Shown here piece after piece: positions 1 to 8,786 of a stretch of DNA of 64,000 bases. A model generated the notes under the pieces. That model was given only the letters and a program-made list of their open reading frames with translations. It had not been told where the DNA came from and made no database searches. Location: positions 1 through 64,000 of the forward strand of contig CAZAMB010000001.1 of assembly GCA_964486335.1 (NCBI GenBank), written 5' to 3'. The stretch comes from CAZAMB01 sp964486335 (lineage in GTDB: Bacteria > Planctomycetota > Phycisphaerae > UBA1845). The stretch's first letter is position 1. Each line of letters opens with the position of its first letter. Made by a program: the position numbers and the translations under genes.

Positions 1-2
1 AG

Positions 3-140
3 GCCGAGGTTGGCTCACTTCATAGCTTCTATCCCAAAACCGAACAACTGGATTTTGATGGGTTGTCAAACGTGAGGATCGTCCGGCTATTCGAGGGTCC
101 GCGCGAACTGAAGTTCGCGGCTCGCTGGGTTTATGGATAG
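3..140 (+). pseudogene. 3' end of a reading frame embedded in a long repeat; gene end or remnant
   Basis: An open frame enters from the left edge and stops at TAG 138-140. Its last 45 codons read like protein, with segments such as FDGLSNVRIVRLFEGPREL followed by KFAARWVYG. The same peptide in a disrupted form is encoded on the minus strand near 51350-51471, where about 29 extra bases interrupt it. The GPRELKFAAR part is simply the translation of the dispersed palindromic repeat at 99-125. It may be the genuine C-terminus of a gene lying to the left, or a translated repeat remnant; the sequence to the left would decide. Function unknown. Confidence 0.3.
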
Positions 141-147
141 GTTCTAG
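29..147 (+). repeat. Long dispersed repeat, left copy (inverted partner at 51326-51471)
   Basis: About 119 bases, beginning at CTATCCCAAAACCGAACAAC and ending at TTCTAG, match the reverse complement of 51326-51471 nearly end to end. The partner carries about 29 additional bases, including the motif CCCTTGACGC...AAAGGG, at the centre of the palindromic core. The two copies lie in inverted orientation about 51 kb apart. Confidence 0.8.
99..125 (+). repeat. REP-like palindromic element, family I
   Basis: The core is CCGCGCGAACT, a 2-base loop and AGTTCGCGG, followed by CTCGC: an almost perfect hairpin. In the opposite orientation it reads GCGAGCCGCGAACTTCAGTT then CGCGCGG. Seven further copies in the window share this structure with compensatory arm changes (GAACT/AGTTC versus GGACT/AGTCC versus GAGCT/AGCTC), which indicates selection on the stem or a mobile hairpin family. 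Confidence 0.8.
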
Positions 148-198
148 GTCACTCGCAAGGCGAGACGCAACTTTCAATGGCGAGCAGTTCTCAATTCT

Positions 199-1383
199 TC
201 ATCGTGAGTTGGCAAGCCGCCAGTAAAGCGATTCGATCTGATTGACCATTTCTCGCCAGTCGAACATCTTCTGACAAAGCAACCGCCCGTTTTGGCCAAA
301 AATCTTGCGTTTTTCCGAATTGCCGGCGAGGGTTGCCATCGCGTTCGCAAGCCCGTTGATGTCGCCGAGGGGAACCAGCAGGCCCGTGCGATCGGGCAAG
401 ACGACTTCGGGTGCGCCGTCGTTGTTGAAACTGATTGCGGGCACGCCGGTCAGAAGAGCCTGCACGACAGCGCGAGGAAGACCCTCCCATCGCGACGCAT
501 GGAGCAAGATGTCAAATCCGTTGATGAGCGACGCGACCTGCTGGGGACGAACCAGACCGAGCAGCGTCACGCGGTCGCGCAAACCCTGCCGTTCCAGTTG
601 CTGTTCATAGCGCGAGCGATGCGCGCCGCCGCCGATCCACACGAACCGCAGTCGCGGCTGACGAGCAACGGCGCCCGGCATGGCCGCGAGGATCTCCTCG
701 TAGCCCTTGTTGACGAAGAGTCTGGCGATGGTTCCGACGACGATTTCGTCATCGTTGACGCCCCAATCCGCACGGTGCCGGCGACGCGCCTCGGCATCGG
801 GTGCGAAACGATCCACTTCCACGCCGGAGCGAATCGTCGTGAAGCGTTCGCGCGGACCCAGCCCGGCGGCAACGGCCTGATCGATCATCGCGTCGGCCAC
901 GGTAACGAAGGCGTCGGTAACGCGCCCCGCGCGGCGTTCCAGCGATCGGTACGCCGCGTGGACGAGCCACGGCTGGGTCCGATTGAAGCTCATGCCGTGG
1001 ATCGTATGAACGACGATCGGCACGCCGGCGGATGTCGCTGCTGATCGTCCAAGAATGCCGGCCTTGCTGCTGTGCGTGTGAACCACATCGGGACGAATCC
1101 GTCGAAATGTTGAGATCAATTCACTACGCGCTTTCCAATCCGATACCGGACGAACCGCGCGACGAAGCGAATCGAGCCTAATGACTTCGCAGCCAATCGC
1201 GCGGGCGTCGTCCCAAAGTGACCCCTCGGGGCCGGTCTCCGGCCCCGCGATGAGTGTCACGCGATGACCCTTTTCGTGAAGCCCGCGACAGGTCAGCAGT
1301 GTATTCTCCTGCGCGCCGCCGACGATCAGGCGAGTAATGACGTGACAGATATTCAGAGGGCGAGAGGTTTTCGCGCCGGTCAT
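199..1383 (-). CDS. GT4-family glycosyltransferase
   Basis: A 394-residue GT-B glycosyltransferase of the GT4/RfaG type, expected to transfer a sugar from a nucleotide-sugar donor at the cytoplasmic face during glycan or polysaccharide assembly. The N-terminal acceptor domain opens with ICHVITRLIVGGAQENTL, typical of this family. The C-terminal donor domain has GTIARLFVNKGYEEIL and the WEGLPRAVVQALLTGVPAI segment. That segment corresponds to the EX7E motif, but the second Glu is Gln, a mild departure that many members tolerate. The start is the ATG at 1383, whose ATGA overlaps the truA stop, so the pair is probably translationally coupled; an upstream in-frame extension to 1467 lies inside truA and looks spurious. 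The specific sugar cannot be told. Confidence 0.85.
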   Translation of the reverse strand: MTGAKTSRPLNICHVITRLIVGGAQENTLLTCRGLHEKGHRVTLIAGPETGPEGSLWDDARAIGCEVIRLDSLRRAVRPVSDWKARSELISTFRRIRPDVVHTHSSKAGILGRSAATSAGVPIVVHTIHGMSFNRTQPWLVHAAYRSLERRAGRVTDAFVTVADAMIDQAVAAGLGPRERFTTIRSGVEVDRFAPDAEARRRHRADWGVNDDEIVVGTIARLFVNKGYEEILAAMPGAVARQPRLRFVWIGGGAHRSRYEQQLERQGLRDRVTLLGLVRPQQVASLINGFDILLHASRWEGLPRAVVQALLTGVPAISFNNDGAPEVVLPDRTGLLVPLGDINGLANAMATLAGNSEKRKIFGQNGRLLCQKMFDWREMVNQIESLYWRLANSR

Positions 1384-2186
1384 GGGCCGCCCTCGACATC
1401 CGTGAATTGCGGTTCGGTTAAATCGGGCATCAAGAGTTCCGGCGGATATCGCACGCTTTGCAGGCACAACCCCAGCGACGGAGCGGTCGGCCCGGCCTGG
1501 GATCGATCGCGGCTTGCGAGGATTTCGGACACGTGATCGGCAGGCCAGCGACCTCGGCCAACGTTGAGCAGCGTTCCGACCATGTTTCGCACTTGCTTAT
1601 AGAGAAACCCGTCGCCCTCCACGTCCATACGAATCTCGTCACCGTGTCGTTCCACGTCGCAGCGAAAAACGGTTCGGATCATGGATTCACGTTCACCGCC
1701 AGCGGCCGTCATCGAGGAAAAATCCTGCCTTCCGACAAAATGTCTCGCCCCTTCACGCATTCGCTCAACATCCAGCGGTCGCCAAAAGTGATGGACGTAA
1801 CGCTGTGTAAACTGCTCCACCGGACGCCCGGCGGAATTGTGGATTCGATATTGATAGAGCTTGCCCAGCGCGCTTCGCGTGGCATGAAAGTCGCCACGCA
1901 CGTCACGAACCTCAATCACGGAAAGATCGTTGGGCAGTCTCGAACCGATGGAGTGTCGAAGTTTGTCCGCCGACAGCGGATCGGCCGTGCGAAAATTGCT
2001 GACGTGGCCGGCCGCGTGTACCCCCGCATCGGTCCGACTGCATCCCAGGAGATTGAGCGGATGACGAACGCAGCGCCGAATCGCCTCTTCCAGAACGCAT
2101 TGGACCGTCCGCAAACCGGGCTGATTTTGCCAGCCATGAAACTCGGTGCCGTCATAAGCAACTTGCAGATAGATGTTTCGTTCCAC
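1380..2186 (-). CDS. truA: tRNA pseudouridine(38-40) synthase TruA
   Basis: TruA isomerises uridines 38-40 of the tRNA anticodon arm to pseudouridine in the cytoplasm. The frame contains the family core IYLQVAYDGTEFHGWQNQPG, the catalytic motif SRTDAGVHA (the nucleophile Asp is about residue 53 from the start chosen here), the DFSSMTAAGGERES segment and the late GDGFLYKQVRNMVG motif. The frame stays open to a TTG at 2318, but family members begin a few residues before the AYDGT motif, so the GTG at 2186 is preferred (268 residues, the usual length). It overlaps the following glycosyltransferase by ATGA. Confidence 0.93.
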   Translation of the reverse strand: MERNIYLQVAYDGTEFHGWQNQPGLRTVQCVLEEAIRRCVRHPLNLLGCSRTDAGVHAAGHVSNFRTADPLSADKLRHSIGSRLPNDLSVIEVRDVRGDFHATRSALGKLYQYRIHNSAGRPVEQFTQRYVHHFWRPLDVERMREGARHFVGRQDFSSMTAAGGERESMIRTVFRCDVERHGDEIRMDVEGDGFLYKQVRNMVGTLLNVGRGRWPADHVSEILASRDRSQAGPTAPSLGLCLQSVRYPPELLMPDLTEPQFTDVEGGP

Positions 2187-2545
2187 CGGAGCGATGATAA
2201 GGACCGATTGGACCGTCGCAATCAACCCGCGCTCGTCAACGCCGTCGCGAGTTCGTTCGTTATTGGATGTTGAAACGGCAGCACGAAGACGTTGCTGAAA
2301 ATCAACATGCCGTTCCAATCGTTCATTGCGGAAATCAGTTTGAATGGGCCGGCGATCCCGTAACTACTGTATTGACCGATACTTAGGCGACCGCATTTGT
2401 TTCGATGAACGACGAGGGCCTCGAGGCACGGCCCATGCTTCCTGCTCTGTGGGGTCGGGTTGCCGGAACGGGTCGCCGCAGGCGAGGCGCCGGTTCGCGC
2501 CCGAAGGAAAACGGGGGATCAAGCAGGAGGGAGAGGGAACGCGGA

Positions 2546-2809
2546 ATGAACGAGGAAACGTTTCAGAGAAAACTGTCGGAATTGATCGCCGAAATCGCCA
2601 CGCTTCCGGAGGGGGAGCGCGATCGGCTGGAACTGCTTGCGGAGCAGACTCGTGAACGGCATCGACAGCTCAAGGAGACCGTCAACAGCCTTCAGGAAAG
2701 CATCGATTTCGTCCGGTTGAGCATCAAGTACATGCTGTTCGATCTGGAGGCGACGCGACGCGAGAACCAGCAGCTTCGCAAGATGCTGGAAGATAACAAC
2801 CCACAGTGA
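2546..2809 (+). CDS. Small coiled-coil protein, function unknown
   Basis: An 87-residue, highly charged, almost wholly helical protein. Leucine-rich heptads run through most of its length (for example LIAEIATLPEGERDRLELL and LSIKYMLFDLEATRRENQQL). The ATG at 2546 has a purine-rich Shine-Dalgarno (GGAGGGAGAGGG) just upstream; an in-frame extension to 2405 is low-complexity Arg/Gly and looks untranslated. Similar short coiled-coil proteins occur in planctomycete genomes, but I know of no assigned function. It is monocistronic, with about 200 bases of gene-free sequence on each side. Confidence 0.7.
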   Translation: MNEETFQRKLSELIAEIATLPEGERDRLELLAEQTRERHRQLKETVNSLQESIDFVRLSIKYMLFDLEATRRENQQLRKMLEDNNPQ

Positions 2810-3027
2810 CACACTCCCCGGGGCGTCAAACGGGAGGGGAAGGCATCGACGACGGCCTCGTGCGGTGGACAACTTCGGTTGTCGACCCCACGGGCCGTCA
2901 AGATGCCTGAACCCGACTATTGTGAATCCACGAGCCCGCAAGCAACTTGCCCGCTGTTTTGATCAGTCATAGGCTACCGATTCTTAAGACGACGGTACAA
3001 AAATCGTGACTCCTTCGGAAGCCGAAA

Positions 3028-3513
3028 ATGATCAACACCGCCAAATCAGCCGATCGACGGTCACTACGATATTCCACGATTGACGAACTGCTCCGCGATA
3101 TTGACGCGCTTGTCCAGGCAGATCAGGTCGGTTCGCTTCGCCCCGTCGGCAACTGGACATTGGGACAGGCCTTTGGTCACCTCGCGGCTTGGATCGCCTT
3201 TGGCTTTGATGGTTATCCTTTTGATCGCCCGCCGTGGCTGATCCGGGTCATCCTTCGCCGCAAGGGAAAAAAATATCTTCGAGATGGCATGGCGGCCGGA
3301 GTACGGATCCCGAAGGTCAAAAACGGAACTTATGCAACCGAAGTCATCGCGACTGAAGAAGGTGCGAAGCAACTTACGCAGGCATTGCAGCGTCTCCAGG
3401 ACGGCGAACCGGCGAAATATGACAGCCCGGCCTTCGGTCCGATGTCGCACGATGATCGCGTTCGTTTGAACTTGCGCCACGCGGAACTGCACCTCAGCTT
3501 TTTTCGAATCTGA
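3028..3513 (+). CDS. DUF1569 (DinB-like four-helix) protein
   Basis: A 161-residue protein that fits DUF1569, a branch of the DinB/YfiT four-helix superfamily. Visible anchors are VGNWTLGQAFGHLAAWI, whose His would be the first metal ligand, and the C-terminal RHAELHLSFFRI with two His. These three His positions are the ones that usually hold the divalent metal in this fold. No signal peptide is present. The reaction is unknown; relatives include thiol-dependent transferases. The start ATG at 3028 follows a GGAAG. It stands alone, with a family I repeat just downstream. Confidence 0.75.
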   Translation: MINTAKSADRRSLRYSTIDELLRDIDALVQADQVGSLRPVGNWTLGQAFGHLAAWIAFGFDGYPFDRPPWLIRVILRRKGKKYLRDGMAAGVRIPKVKNGTYATEVIATEEGAKQLTQALQRLQDGEPAKYDSPAFGPMSHDDRVRLNLRHAELHLSFFRI

Positions 3514-3556
3514 TTCCGAACGACGAACGGTTGGAGCGTTCTCGGTTTCTGAGTAA

Positions 3557-3582
3557 CGAGCCGCGAGCTTCAGCTCGCGCGG
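3557..3582 (+). repeat. REP-like palindromic element, family I
   Basis: CGAGCCGCGAGCT, a 2-base loop and AGCTCGCGCGG. The arms vary in compensation relative to the copy at 99-125 (AGCT instead of AACT). It lies between two convergent genes. Confidence 0.75.
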
Positions 3583-3655
3583 CCCATGGGCTGTCCGCGA
3601 GAATCGTTCGACCGGATTGTGCTCAAAGTTCTCGTCCTTCGATTTGAGATAGCCT

Positions 3656-4393
3656 CTATGGACAGTTGACGTACCTCACCGGATTCTGTGACCCCTTGGG
3701 GAAGTACCCTGCGACCGACTTGCCGACGTATTTTCCCCGCAGTTCATCTGGTGCCACGACGCCCACAAATTCCCAACGCGATTTCGATCGTGGTCGCCGA
3801 CCCAATAGATCGTCACACCGAATTGATGTGCCACCCCGTACCCAGGCCGACACTTCGTAGATTTCTCGAACGATCCCGCGAAAGACGCTGAAGACGTATC
3901 GTGCCGTTTTTCGTTTCTCACCGAGCGTCCAAGCGCTCCGGGTGGCGTCGTATAGTTCCATGGCCGACATGCCGTATCGAAACGCTTGTTTGATGTTGAT
4001 GAGCAGCGCAGGTACTTCGATGGCCGCTTCCTTTGCGTCAAGCGTTGCAACGACTTGATCGACGGATGCGCGCGAGCCATACCTCGAACCATGCCCGCGC
4101 GATTCGTTCGACAGGTTCTTGACATCAAGAAGGTCAATTGCCGTCGCTTCGACGAGCAACGCTTCTTTCTCAGTCAGTCCGTATTTGAGAAGTTCGATCC
4201 GTGGCTCGAGCCTTATTCTTCTCAGTTCCGCGATGATAGTGCCCTTGACTGAGTCTGAAGCGGCGTCGAGATGGTCAAAAACGCGATTTCCTTTTCCCTT
4301 ACCGACATAAAACGTCCGGTTGTCGCGGGGGTCGATGTATATGTAGACATAGTACTTTAGACGCTCATTGACCTTCGCCGAGAATCGCTTCAT
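3656..4393 (-). CDS. GIY-YIG domain protein (LEM-3-like/COG3680 type)
   Basis: A 245-residue protein with an N-terminal GIY-YIG nuclease fold of the LEM-3-like/COG3680 group: YYVYIYIDPRDNRTFYVGKG, then GNRVFDHL, then an ELLKYGLTEKEALLVEATAI segment. The paired motif reads YVYIY...YVGKG, and the Glu expected to bind metal is the E of LVEAT. The C-terminal half has no domain I recognise; it ends with WEFVGVVAPDELRGKYVGKS, which resembles a small sugar- or peptide-binding tail. Codon use appears less GC-biased than the neighbours, which could mean lateral acquisition. The start is ATG 4393 with GGAG upstream; a GTG at 4417 is possible. Substrate unknown. Confidence 0.75.
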   Translation of the reverse strand: MKRFSAKVNERLKYYVYIYIDPRDNRTFYVGKGKGNRVFDHLDAASDSVKGTIIAELRRIRLEPRIELLKYGLTEKEALLVEATAIDLLDVKNLSNESRGHGSRYGSRASVDQVVATLDAKEAAIEVPALLINIKQAFRYGMSAMELYDATRSAWTLGEKRKTARYVFSVFRGIVREIYEVSAWVRGGTSIRCDDLLGRRPRSKSRWEFVGVVAPDELRGKYVGKSVAGYFPKGSQNPVRYVNCP

Positions 4394-4452
4394 TCCATTG
4401 AATTCTCCGCGCTCCACCGGCGGCTTGTCCGTCCGGGTTGCACAAAGCTCGG

Positions 4453-5799
4453 CTACTTCTTCCTCAGAGCTTTTTGCACCTCGGTCTTGAGCGCTTTCGT
4501 CGCTTCGGCTGCGAGTTCGTAGGTCACGCGCATGTGCGGCTTGTTGAGCTTCAAGAGCGAACCGAGGTCGATCGGCGTGCCGACGAGCACCATGTCGCAG
4601 TCCGCCGCGTTGATCGTCTGCTCCAATTCGCGCATCTGCTTCTTGCCATAGCCCATTGCCGGGAGCACTTCCTTGACGTGGCCGTATTTCTCGAACGTCT
4701 TCTTGATCGAGCCGACGGCCGTCGGTCGCGGATCTACAATCGTCGCCGCGCCGTGCAGACGCGCCGCGACGTGCCCCGCGCCGATGGTCATGTCGCCGTG
4801 CGTGACGGTCGGTCCGTCCTCAACGACGAGCACGCGCTTGCCGCGGACTTCGTCAGGCCGTTCAACGGTCACCGGTGAATGAGCGCGAATGATCCGAGCC
4901 TTCTTGTTGACGCTCTTGATGTTCCGTTCGACCGTCTCAACATCGGCGGGGTCGGCCGAGCCGACCTTGTTGATGACCACCACGTCGGCCATGCGGGCGT
5001 TGGTTTCGCCGGGGTAATAGGTCAGTTCGTGTCCGGGTCGCAGCGGATCGGCCACGACGATGTGCAGATTGGGCGCGTAGAACGGCAGATCGTTGTTGCC
5101 GCCGTCCCAGAGGATGACATCGGCTTCCTTCTCGGCCTGTCGAAGAATCAGTTCATAATCGACGCCCGCGTAGACGATGTTGCCCGCGCGGATGTGCGGC
5201 TCGAACTCCTCGCGCTCTTCGATCGTGCACTTGTGCGTGTCGAGGTCCGAAAGCTCCGCGAAGCGCATGCAAATCTGTTTGGTCAGATCGCCATAAGGCA
5301 TCGGATGGCGAATCGCTGCGACACGCTTGCCCATGCCCTTGAGGATCGTCGTCACCGCCCGCGAGGTCTGGCTCTTTCCGCATCCCGTCCGCACCGCGCA
5401 CACCGCGATGACCGGCTTTTTCGATTTCACCATCGTGTGCGCCGGACCCATGATTCGAAAATCCGCCCCGGCCGCGTTGACGATGGCGGCCTTATGCATC
5501 ACGTCAACATGGGCGAGGTCGGAATAGGCCATCACCACCTGTTCAACCTTGTGCTTTTGAATGAGCGCGACGAGTTTCTCTTCCGGTTCAATGGGAATGC
5601 CCTTGGGGTATCGCTTTCCTGCGAGTTGCTTTGGATAAACCCGGCCGTCGATGTTGGGTATTTGATTGGCCGTGAAGGCGACGACCTGGTAGCGCGGGTC
5701 GTTTCGCCAGAAGACATTAAAATCGTGAAAATCTCGACCTGCGGCTCCCAGAATGATGACTCGAACTCGGTCCTTCGACACCGATTTGGCGGATGGCAT
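4453..5799 (-). CDS. COG2403 GTPase-like protein related to cyclic 2,3-diphosphoglycerate synthetase
   Basis: A 448-residue protein with an N-terminal Rossmann-like part (VRVIILGAAGRDFHDFNVFW) and a central P-loop: VIAVCAVRTGCGKSQTSRAV is the Walker A region. It is followed by VILWDGGNNDLPFY, a Walker B-like acidic patch, and VVVINKVGSAD, an NKxD-like guanine-specificity element in degenerate form. This is the pattern of COG2403 and of archaeal cyclic 2,3-diphosphoglycerate synthetases, which close 2,3-DPG using ATP. Bacterial members have no established role, so the enzymatic activity is not claimed. The ATG at 5799 has GAGGG six bases upstream; the longer frame to 5928 is not needed. Confidence 0.8.
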   Translation of the reverse strand: MPSAKSVSKDRVRVIILGAAGRDFHDFNVFWRNDPRYQVVAFTANQIPNIDGRVYPKQLAGKRYPKGIPIEPEEKLVALIQKHKVEQVVMAYSDLAHVDVMHKAAIVNAAGADFRIMGPAHTMVKSKKPVIAVCAVRTGCGKSQTSRAVTTILKGMGKRVAAIRHPMPYGDLTKQICMRFAELSDLDTHKCTIEEREEFEPHIRAGNIVYAGVDYELILRQAEKEADVILWDGGNNDLPFYAPNLHIVVADPLRPGHELTYYPGETNARMADVVVINKVGSADPADVETVERNIKSVNKKARIIRAHSPVTVERPDEVRGKRVLVVEDGPTVTHGDMTIGAGHVAARLHGAATIVDPRPTAVGSIKKTFEKYGHVKEVLPAMGYGKKQMRELEQTINAADCDMVLVGTPIDLGSLLKLNKPHMRVTYELAAEATKALKTEVQKALRKK

Positions 5800-6081
5800 A
5801 AACCCTCGCTGAAAAACCCCCGGACAAACTTCGCGGGCGATGCCGAAGGGGTGCTCGGCGATCGATGATGCCCGCTCATCACGAATCATCGAATCTAGGC
5901 GAGAGCGTTGATCCGGGCAAGCCGCCAACGTGACGACGAGTTCCGCAACACTTCAGGAATTATGCACTTAACCTCATGTCCTCAAGAGCGTTATGGACAA
6001 AACAACGCAATCAACCACGGAACACCACCCGACACTCCTCGAGTTTCCGAAGTTCGGAGTTTGTTTGAAGGGTGCTGTTTG

Positions 6082-6285
6082 CTAGAGATCGGCGAGATCC
6101 TCGTCCAATGGTCGCGCCCCGCGATTGGGGACGACGTAGGCGTAATAGTCGGGATCGTTTTCGTCAGCTTTTGCGGTGTTCTCGACGACAATGAGGCGGG
6201 TGATCTTGGTCATCTCACCGGATAGGTAAACGCGCCCCTCGGGCGTCGTGTACTTGCGCAAACGTGCGATTTTCGTGCCCCGCAT
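6082..6285 (-). CDS. Small conserved-looking hypothetical protein
   Basis: A 67-residue protein. It has a basic N-terminus (TKIARLRKYTTPEGRVYLSG), a short beta-like stretch (MTKITRLIVVEN) and an acidic tail (KADENDPDYYAYVV). The pattern of a strand-rich body ending in DENDPDY resembles small uncharacterised bacterial proteins of about 60 residues. A GGAAGA lies upstream of the ATG. No function can be assigned. It is separate from the upstream COG2403 gene (about 280 bases). Confidence 0.55.
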   Translation of the reverse strand: MRGTKIARLRKYTTPEGRVYLSGEMTKITRLIVVENTAKADENDPDYYAYVVPNRGARPLDEDLADL

Positions 6286-6605
6286 GGTAACGTCTTCCGA
6301 ACTCCAATGCCCGATCTGTCGGCATGATTATAGCGCCGCGTCGGTGGATCGGCGAAGAGTAATTCTAAAATCTTCAAACTCAGCGCAAAAAGGGCTTTGT
6401 CGCGGCGATCAACAAGACACTCCAAAACCGGCTCGGTGATCGCGGCTCGAAACTCCGTCCGTGCGAATGAGCCGGTACGGACGTCGAGCAGGTGCGGGCA
6501 AGGACATCGGCCCGCGGCCCGGCGCGATGCACCAGAAGAAAAAGCGGCGGCCGAGGACTCGACCGCCGCGTCAGGTTTATTCACTCGGTTAACGTTCGCC
6601 GAACA
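6286..6605. other. Gene-free stretch with one terminator
   Basis: About 320 bases between two minus-strand genes. Frames of up to 124 codons cross it but have no protein-like composition and no ribosome binding site. The only feature seen is the terminator of the type-3 repeat gene at 6535-6569. Confidence 0.6.
6535..6569 (-). terminator. Rho-independent terminator of the thrombospondin type-3 repeat gene
   Basis: Read on the minus strand: GCGGCGG, a 12-base loop, CCGCCGC, immediately followed by TTTTTCTTC. It begins 36 bases after the stop codon of the gene ending at 6606. Confidence 0.8.
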
Positions 6606-8786
6606 TCAGTTCGGCCCGACGATTCCCATCGTATCCACGTCGCTGGCGAGTTCGCCGGCGGTGCCGAACAGTCGTGCCCGAATCTGAATCGTCTGTCCCG
6701 CGCCGCTCGTCACCGTCAGCACGCCCGTTTCCTGATCGATCGACGCCACAACGCCGGGCGGCAATCCGCCGTCATTGGGGCTGGACGCGAAGAACAACAA
6801 TTGCTGATCCCTTCCGGCCAACGTCACGGGGTCAGTCGCTACGCCGTTTACGGTGGTGACCGTGTATAGATTCAACGTCGTCCCCGTGGTGATATTATCA
6901 GGCAGCGCAACATCCACCGTCGCTACTTGAATGGGAACGGTCAGCGTTCCACCTTGAACCGTGCCCGCACCGGCTGGATTGCACGCGATCACCGCCATGA
7001 ATCGCAGGTTTGTCGTGACGGTCACCTGTGGCGCCGCGAACGTCGCCGCGCGGGCACCGCTCGGCGTCAGCGTTACGCGAATCGTGTCCGCCGGGTCCTG
7101 CACCCAGGCCGCCGAGACCGCCACGACGCCGTCGGCAAGATCGAGCGTGACGGTGTCGCCCGGCTGTGCCGCGCCGCTGCTCTTGGTTCCCACCGAGTTT
7201 GCATTGAACGGCCGCACCGTGATCCCGACGGTTCCTGAATTAGTGGCGAAGCCCGCCGCCGAACCGGTCGCCTGGAACGTCAGCACTTGGGCCGACGTTG
7301 TCGTGTTGACCGGCGCGGTGAAGTTCACCGGATCGGTTCCGCCGGGGATCCCCACATTTGTTCCGGCGATTTGCGCCCAACTGAACGTCGCCGTCGGCGC
7401 GTTGCTTGACGAAGCGTCAAGCGTCACCGTCGAACCCGGGCAAACCGTCCGGCTCGGTCCCGCATTCACTTGAACCGGGTCGGGATTCGGCGTGGGTGTA
7501 CCACCGTCTTCGCAGACATCTCCGATGCCGTCGTTGTCGGCGTCGGCCTGATTCGTGTTGGATGCGTTCGGACAATTGTCGCACACGTTTCCGCGCGTGT
7601 CATTGTCCGTGTCGGCCTGATTGGCGTTCGCCCGGGTCGGGCAATTGTCACAAGCATCGCCTACGCCGTCGCCGTCGCTGTCGGTCTGACTCTGGTTGTT
7701 GACCGTCGGGCAGTTGTCGCAGGCGTCGCCAAGCGAATCGCCGTCGCCGTTGGCCTGCGTCGGATTGCTCGTCGTCGGACAGTTGTCGTCTTCGTCAGCA
7801 ACCCCGTCGCCGTCGCGATCGCCCACGCACGCGTCGCCCACGCCGTCTCCGTCCGCATCCGCCTGGTTCGTGTTCGCCGTATTGGGGCAATTGTCACAGG
7901 CGTCGCCGACGCCGTCACTGTCGGCATCGCCCTGCGACGGATTGAACGCGTTCGCACAGTTGTCGCAGATATTCCCGGCTCCATCGCCGTCACCGTCGGC
8001 CTGATTGGCATTGGCCGCGTTCGGACAGTTATCACATTCATCACCCGCGCCGTCACCATCGGTGTCCGTCTGGCCCGGATTGGAAATGGTCAGGCAATTG
8101 TCCGTCTCATCATCCGCGCCGTCGCCGTCACGGTCTCCCTCGCAATCGTCGCCGACGCCGTTGCCGTCGTCGTCCGTTTGATTGGGATTCGCATCCACCG
8201 GGCAGTTGTCGCAGGCGTCGCCAACGCCGTCGGCATCCGCGTCGGCCTGATCGCCGTTGGGAATAGTCGCGCAATTGTCGCAGGCGTCGCCTGAACCGTC
8301 GTTGTCAGCGTCGGCCTGATCGGCATTGGCATCGTCCGGACAGTTATCGCAGACATCTCCCAATCCGTCGCCATCGGCATCCGCTTGATCGGCATTGGCG
8401 TCATCTGGACAGTTATCGGACGCATTCAACACCCCGTCGCTGTCGGAATCACCTTGTCCCGGATTCGGCTCGTCGGGATTCGAATCGCAGACGTCGCCGA
8501 ACCCGTCGCCGTCGCGATCGGCCTGATCCTCATTGGCTACGGCTGGGCAATTGTCACAAGCATCACCCACACCATCGGAATCGGTGTCGGCCTGATCCGC
8601 ATTGGCGTCGATCGGGCAGTTATCGTCTTCCGCTACGCCGTCGCCATCGATGTCGATCGGTACGCCGGCGGCCCGGCATCCCTGGCCCATGTTGCCGCAA
8701 CCGATCATGACGCAAAGCGTCAAACAGGCCAAAACTCCGGACAAACGCAACAGGCCCAACCGGCCCATCCAACCGAGAACGCTCAT
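6606..8786 (-). CDS. Thrombospondin type-3 repeat lipoprotein
   Basis: A 726-residue secreted protein. The N-terminus is hydrophobic and ends in a lipobox-like VMIGC at about residue 30. Residues 45-430 are about 16 thrombospondin type-3 / EF-like calcium-binding units of the pattern DxDxDGxGDxCDNCPxxxNxxQ, each with paired Cys. A Ser/Thr-rich tail of about 300 residues follows. Its first part (VQVNAGPSRTVCPGSTVTLD) resembles a PKD/Ig-like domain, and two more beta-rich domains follow. Such proteins bind calcium and serve as stiff surface or matrix proteins. The start ATG at 8786 has GAGGTG just upstream, and a strong terminator follows. It is divergent from the aminotransferase gene. Confidence 0.85.
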   Translation of the reverse strand: MSVLGWMGRLGLLRLSGVLACLTLCVMIGCGNMGQGCRAAGVPIDIDGDGVAEDDNCPIDANADQADTDSDGVGDACDNCPAVANEDQADRDGDGFGDVCDSNPDEPNPGQGDSDSDGVLNASDNCPDDANADQADADGDGLGDVCDNCPDDANADQADADNDGSGDACDNCATIPNGDQADADADGVGDACDNCPVDANPNQTDDDGNGVGDDCEGDRDGDGADDETDNCLTISNPGQTDTDGDGAGDECDNCPNAANANQADGDGDGAGNICDNCANAFNPSQGDADSDGVGDACDNCPNTANTNQADADGDGVGDACVGDRDGDGVADEDDNCPTTSNPTQANGDGDSLGDACDNCPTVNNQSQTDSDGDGVGDACDNCPTRANANQADTDNDTRGNVCDNCPNASNTNQADADNDGIGDVCEDGGTPTPNPDPVQVNAGPSRTVCPGSTVTLDASSSNAPTATFSWAQIAGTNVGIPGGTDPVNFTAPVNTTTSAQVLTFQATGSAAGFATNSGTVGITVRPFNANSVGTKSSGAAQPGDTVTLDLADGVVAVSAAWVQDPADTIRVTLTPSGARAATFAAPQVTVTTNLRFMAVIACNPAGAGTVQGGTLTVPIQVATVDVALPDNITTGTTLNLYTVTTVNGVATDPVTLAGRDQQLLFFASSPNDGGLPPGVVASIDQETGVLTVTSGAGQTIQIRARLFGTAGELASDVDTMGIVGPN
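7505..8640 (-). repeat. In-gene tandem repeats encoding type-3 calcium-binding units
   Basis: About 16 imperfect units of mostly 60-75 bases, each carrying a CDNCP-like codon string (GGCAATTGTCGCA or similar on the plus strand). They give long open frames in other phases, including a 274-codon plus-strand frame at 7470-8294 that is an artefact of the periodicity. Confidence 0.85.

Noticed and set aside
4879..5868. Plus-strand frame of 329 codons
   Set aside because: It is antisense to the COG2403 gene and has a composition typical of shadow frames (Arg, His, Val).
6210..6584. Minus-strand 124-codon frame downstream of the type-3 repeat gene
   Set aside because: It contains the terminator and has no protein-like stretch or ribosome binding site.
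7470..8294. Plus-strand frame of 274 codons across the type-3 repeat gene
   Set aside because: It is the antisense of a periodic Asp/Gly/Cys-rich gene; the Val/Arg/Ile-rich product is an artefact of the repeat phase, and there is no ribosome binding site.
7505..8640. Regularly spaced repeats that could suggest a CRISPR array
   Set aside because: The units vary, they are translated, and no constant repeat with unique spacers is seen; they encode calcium-binding motifs.
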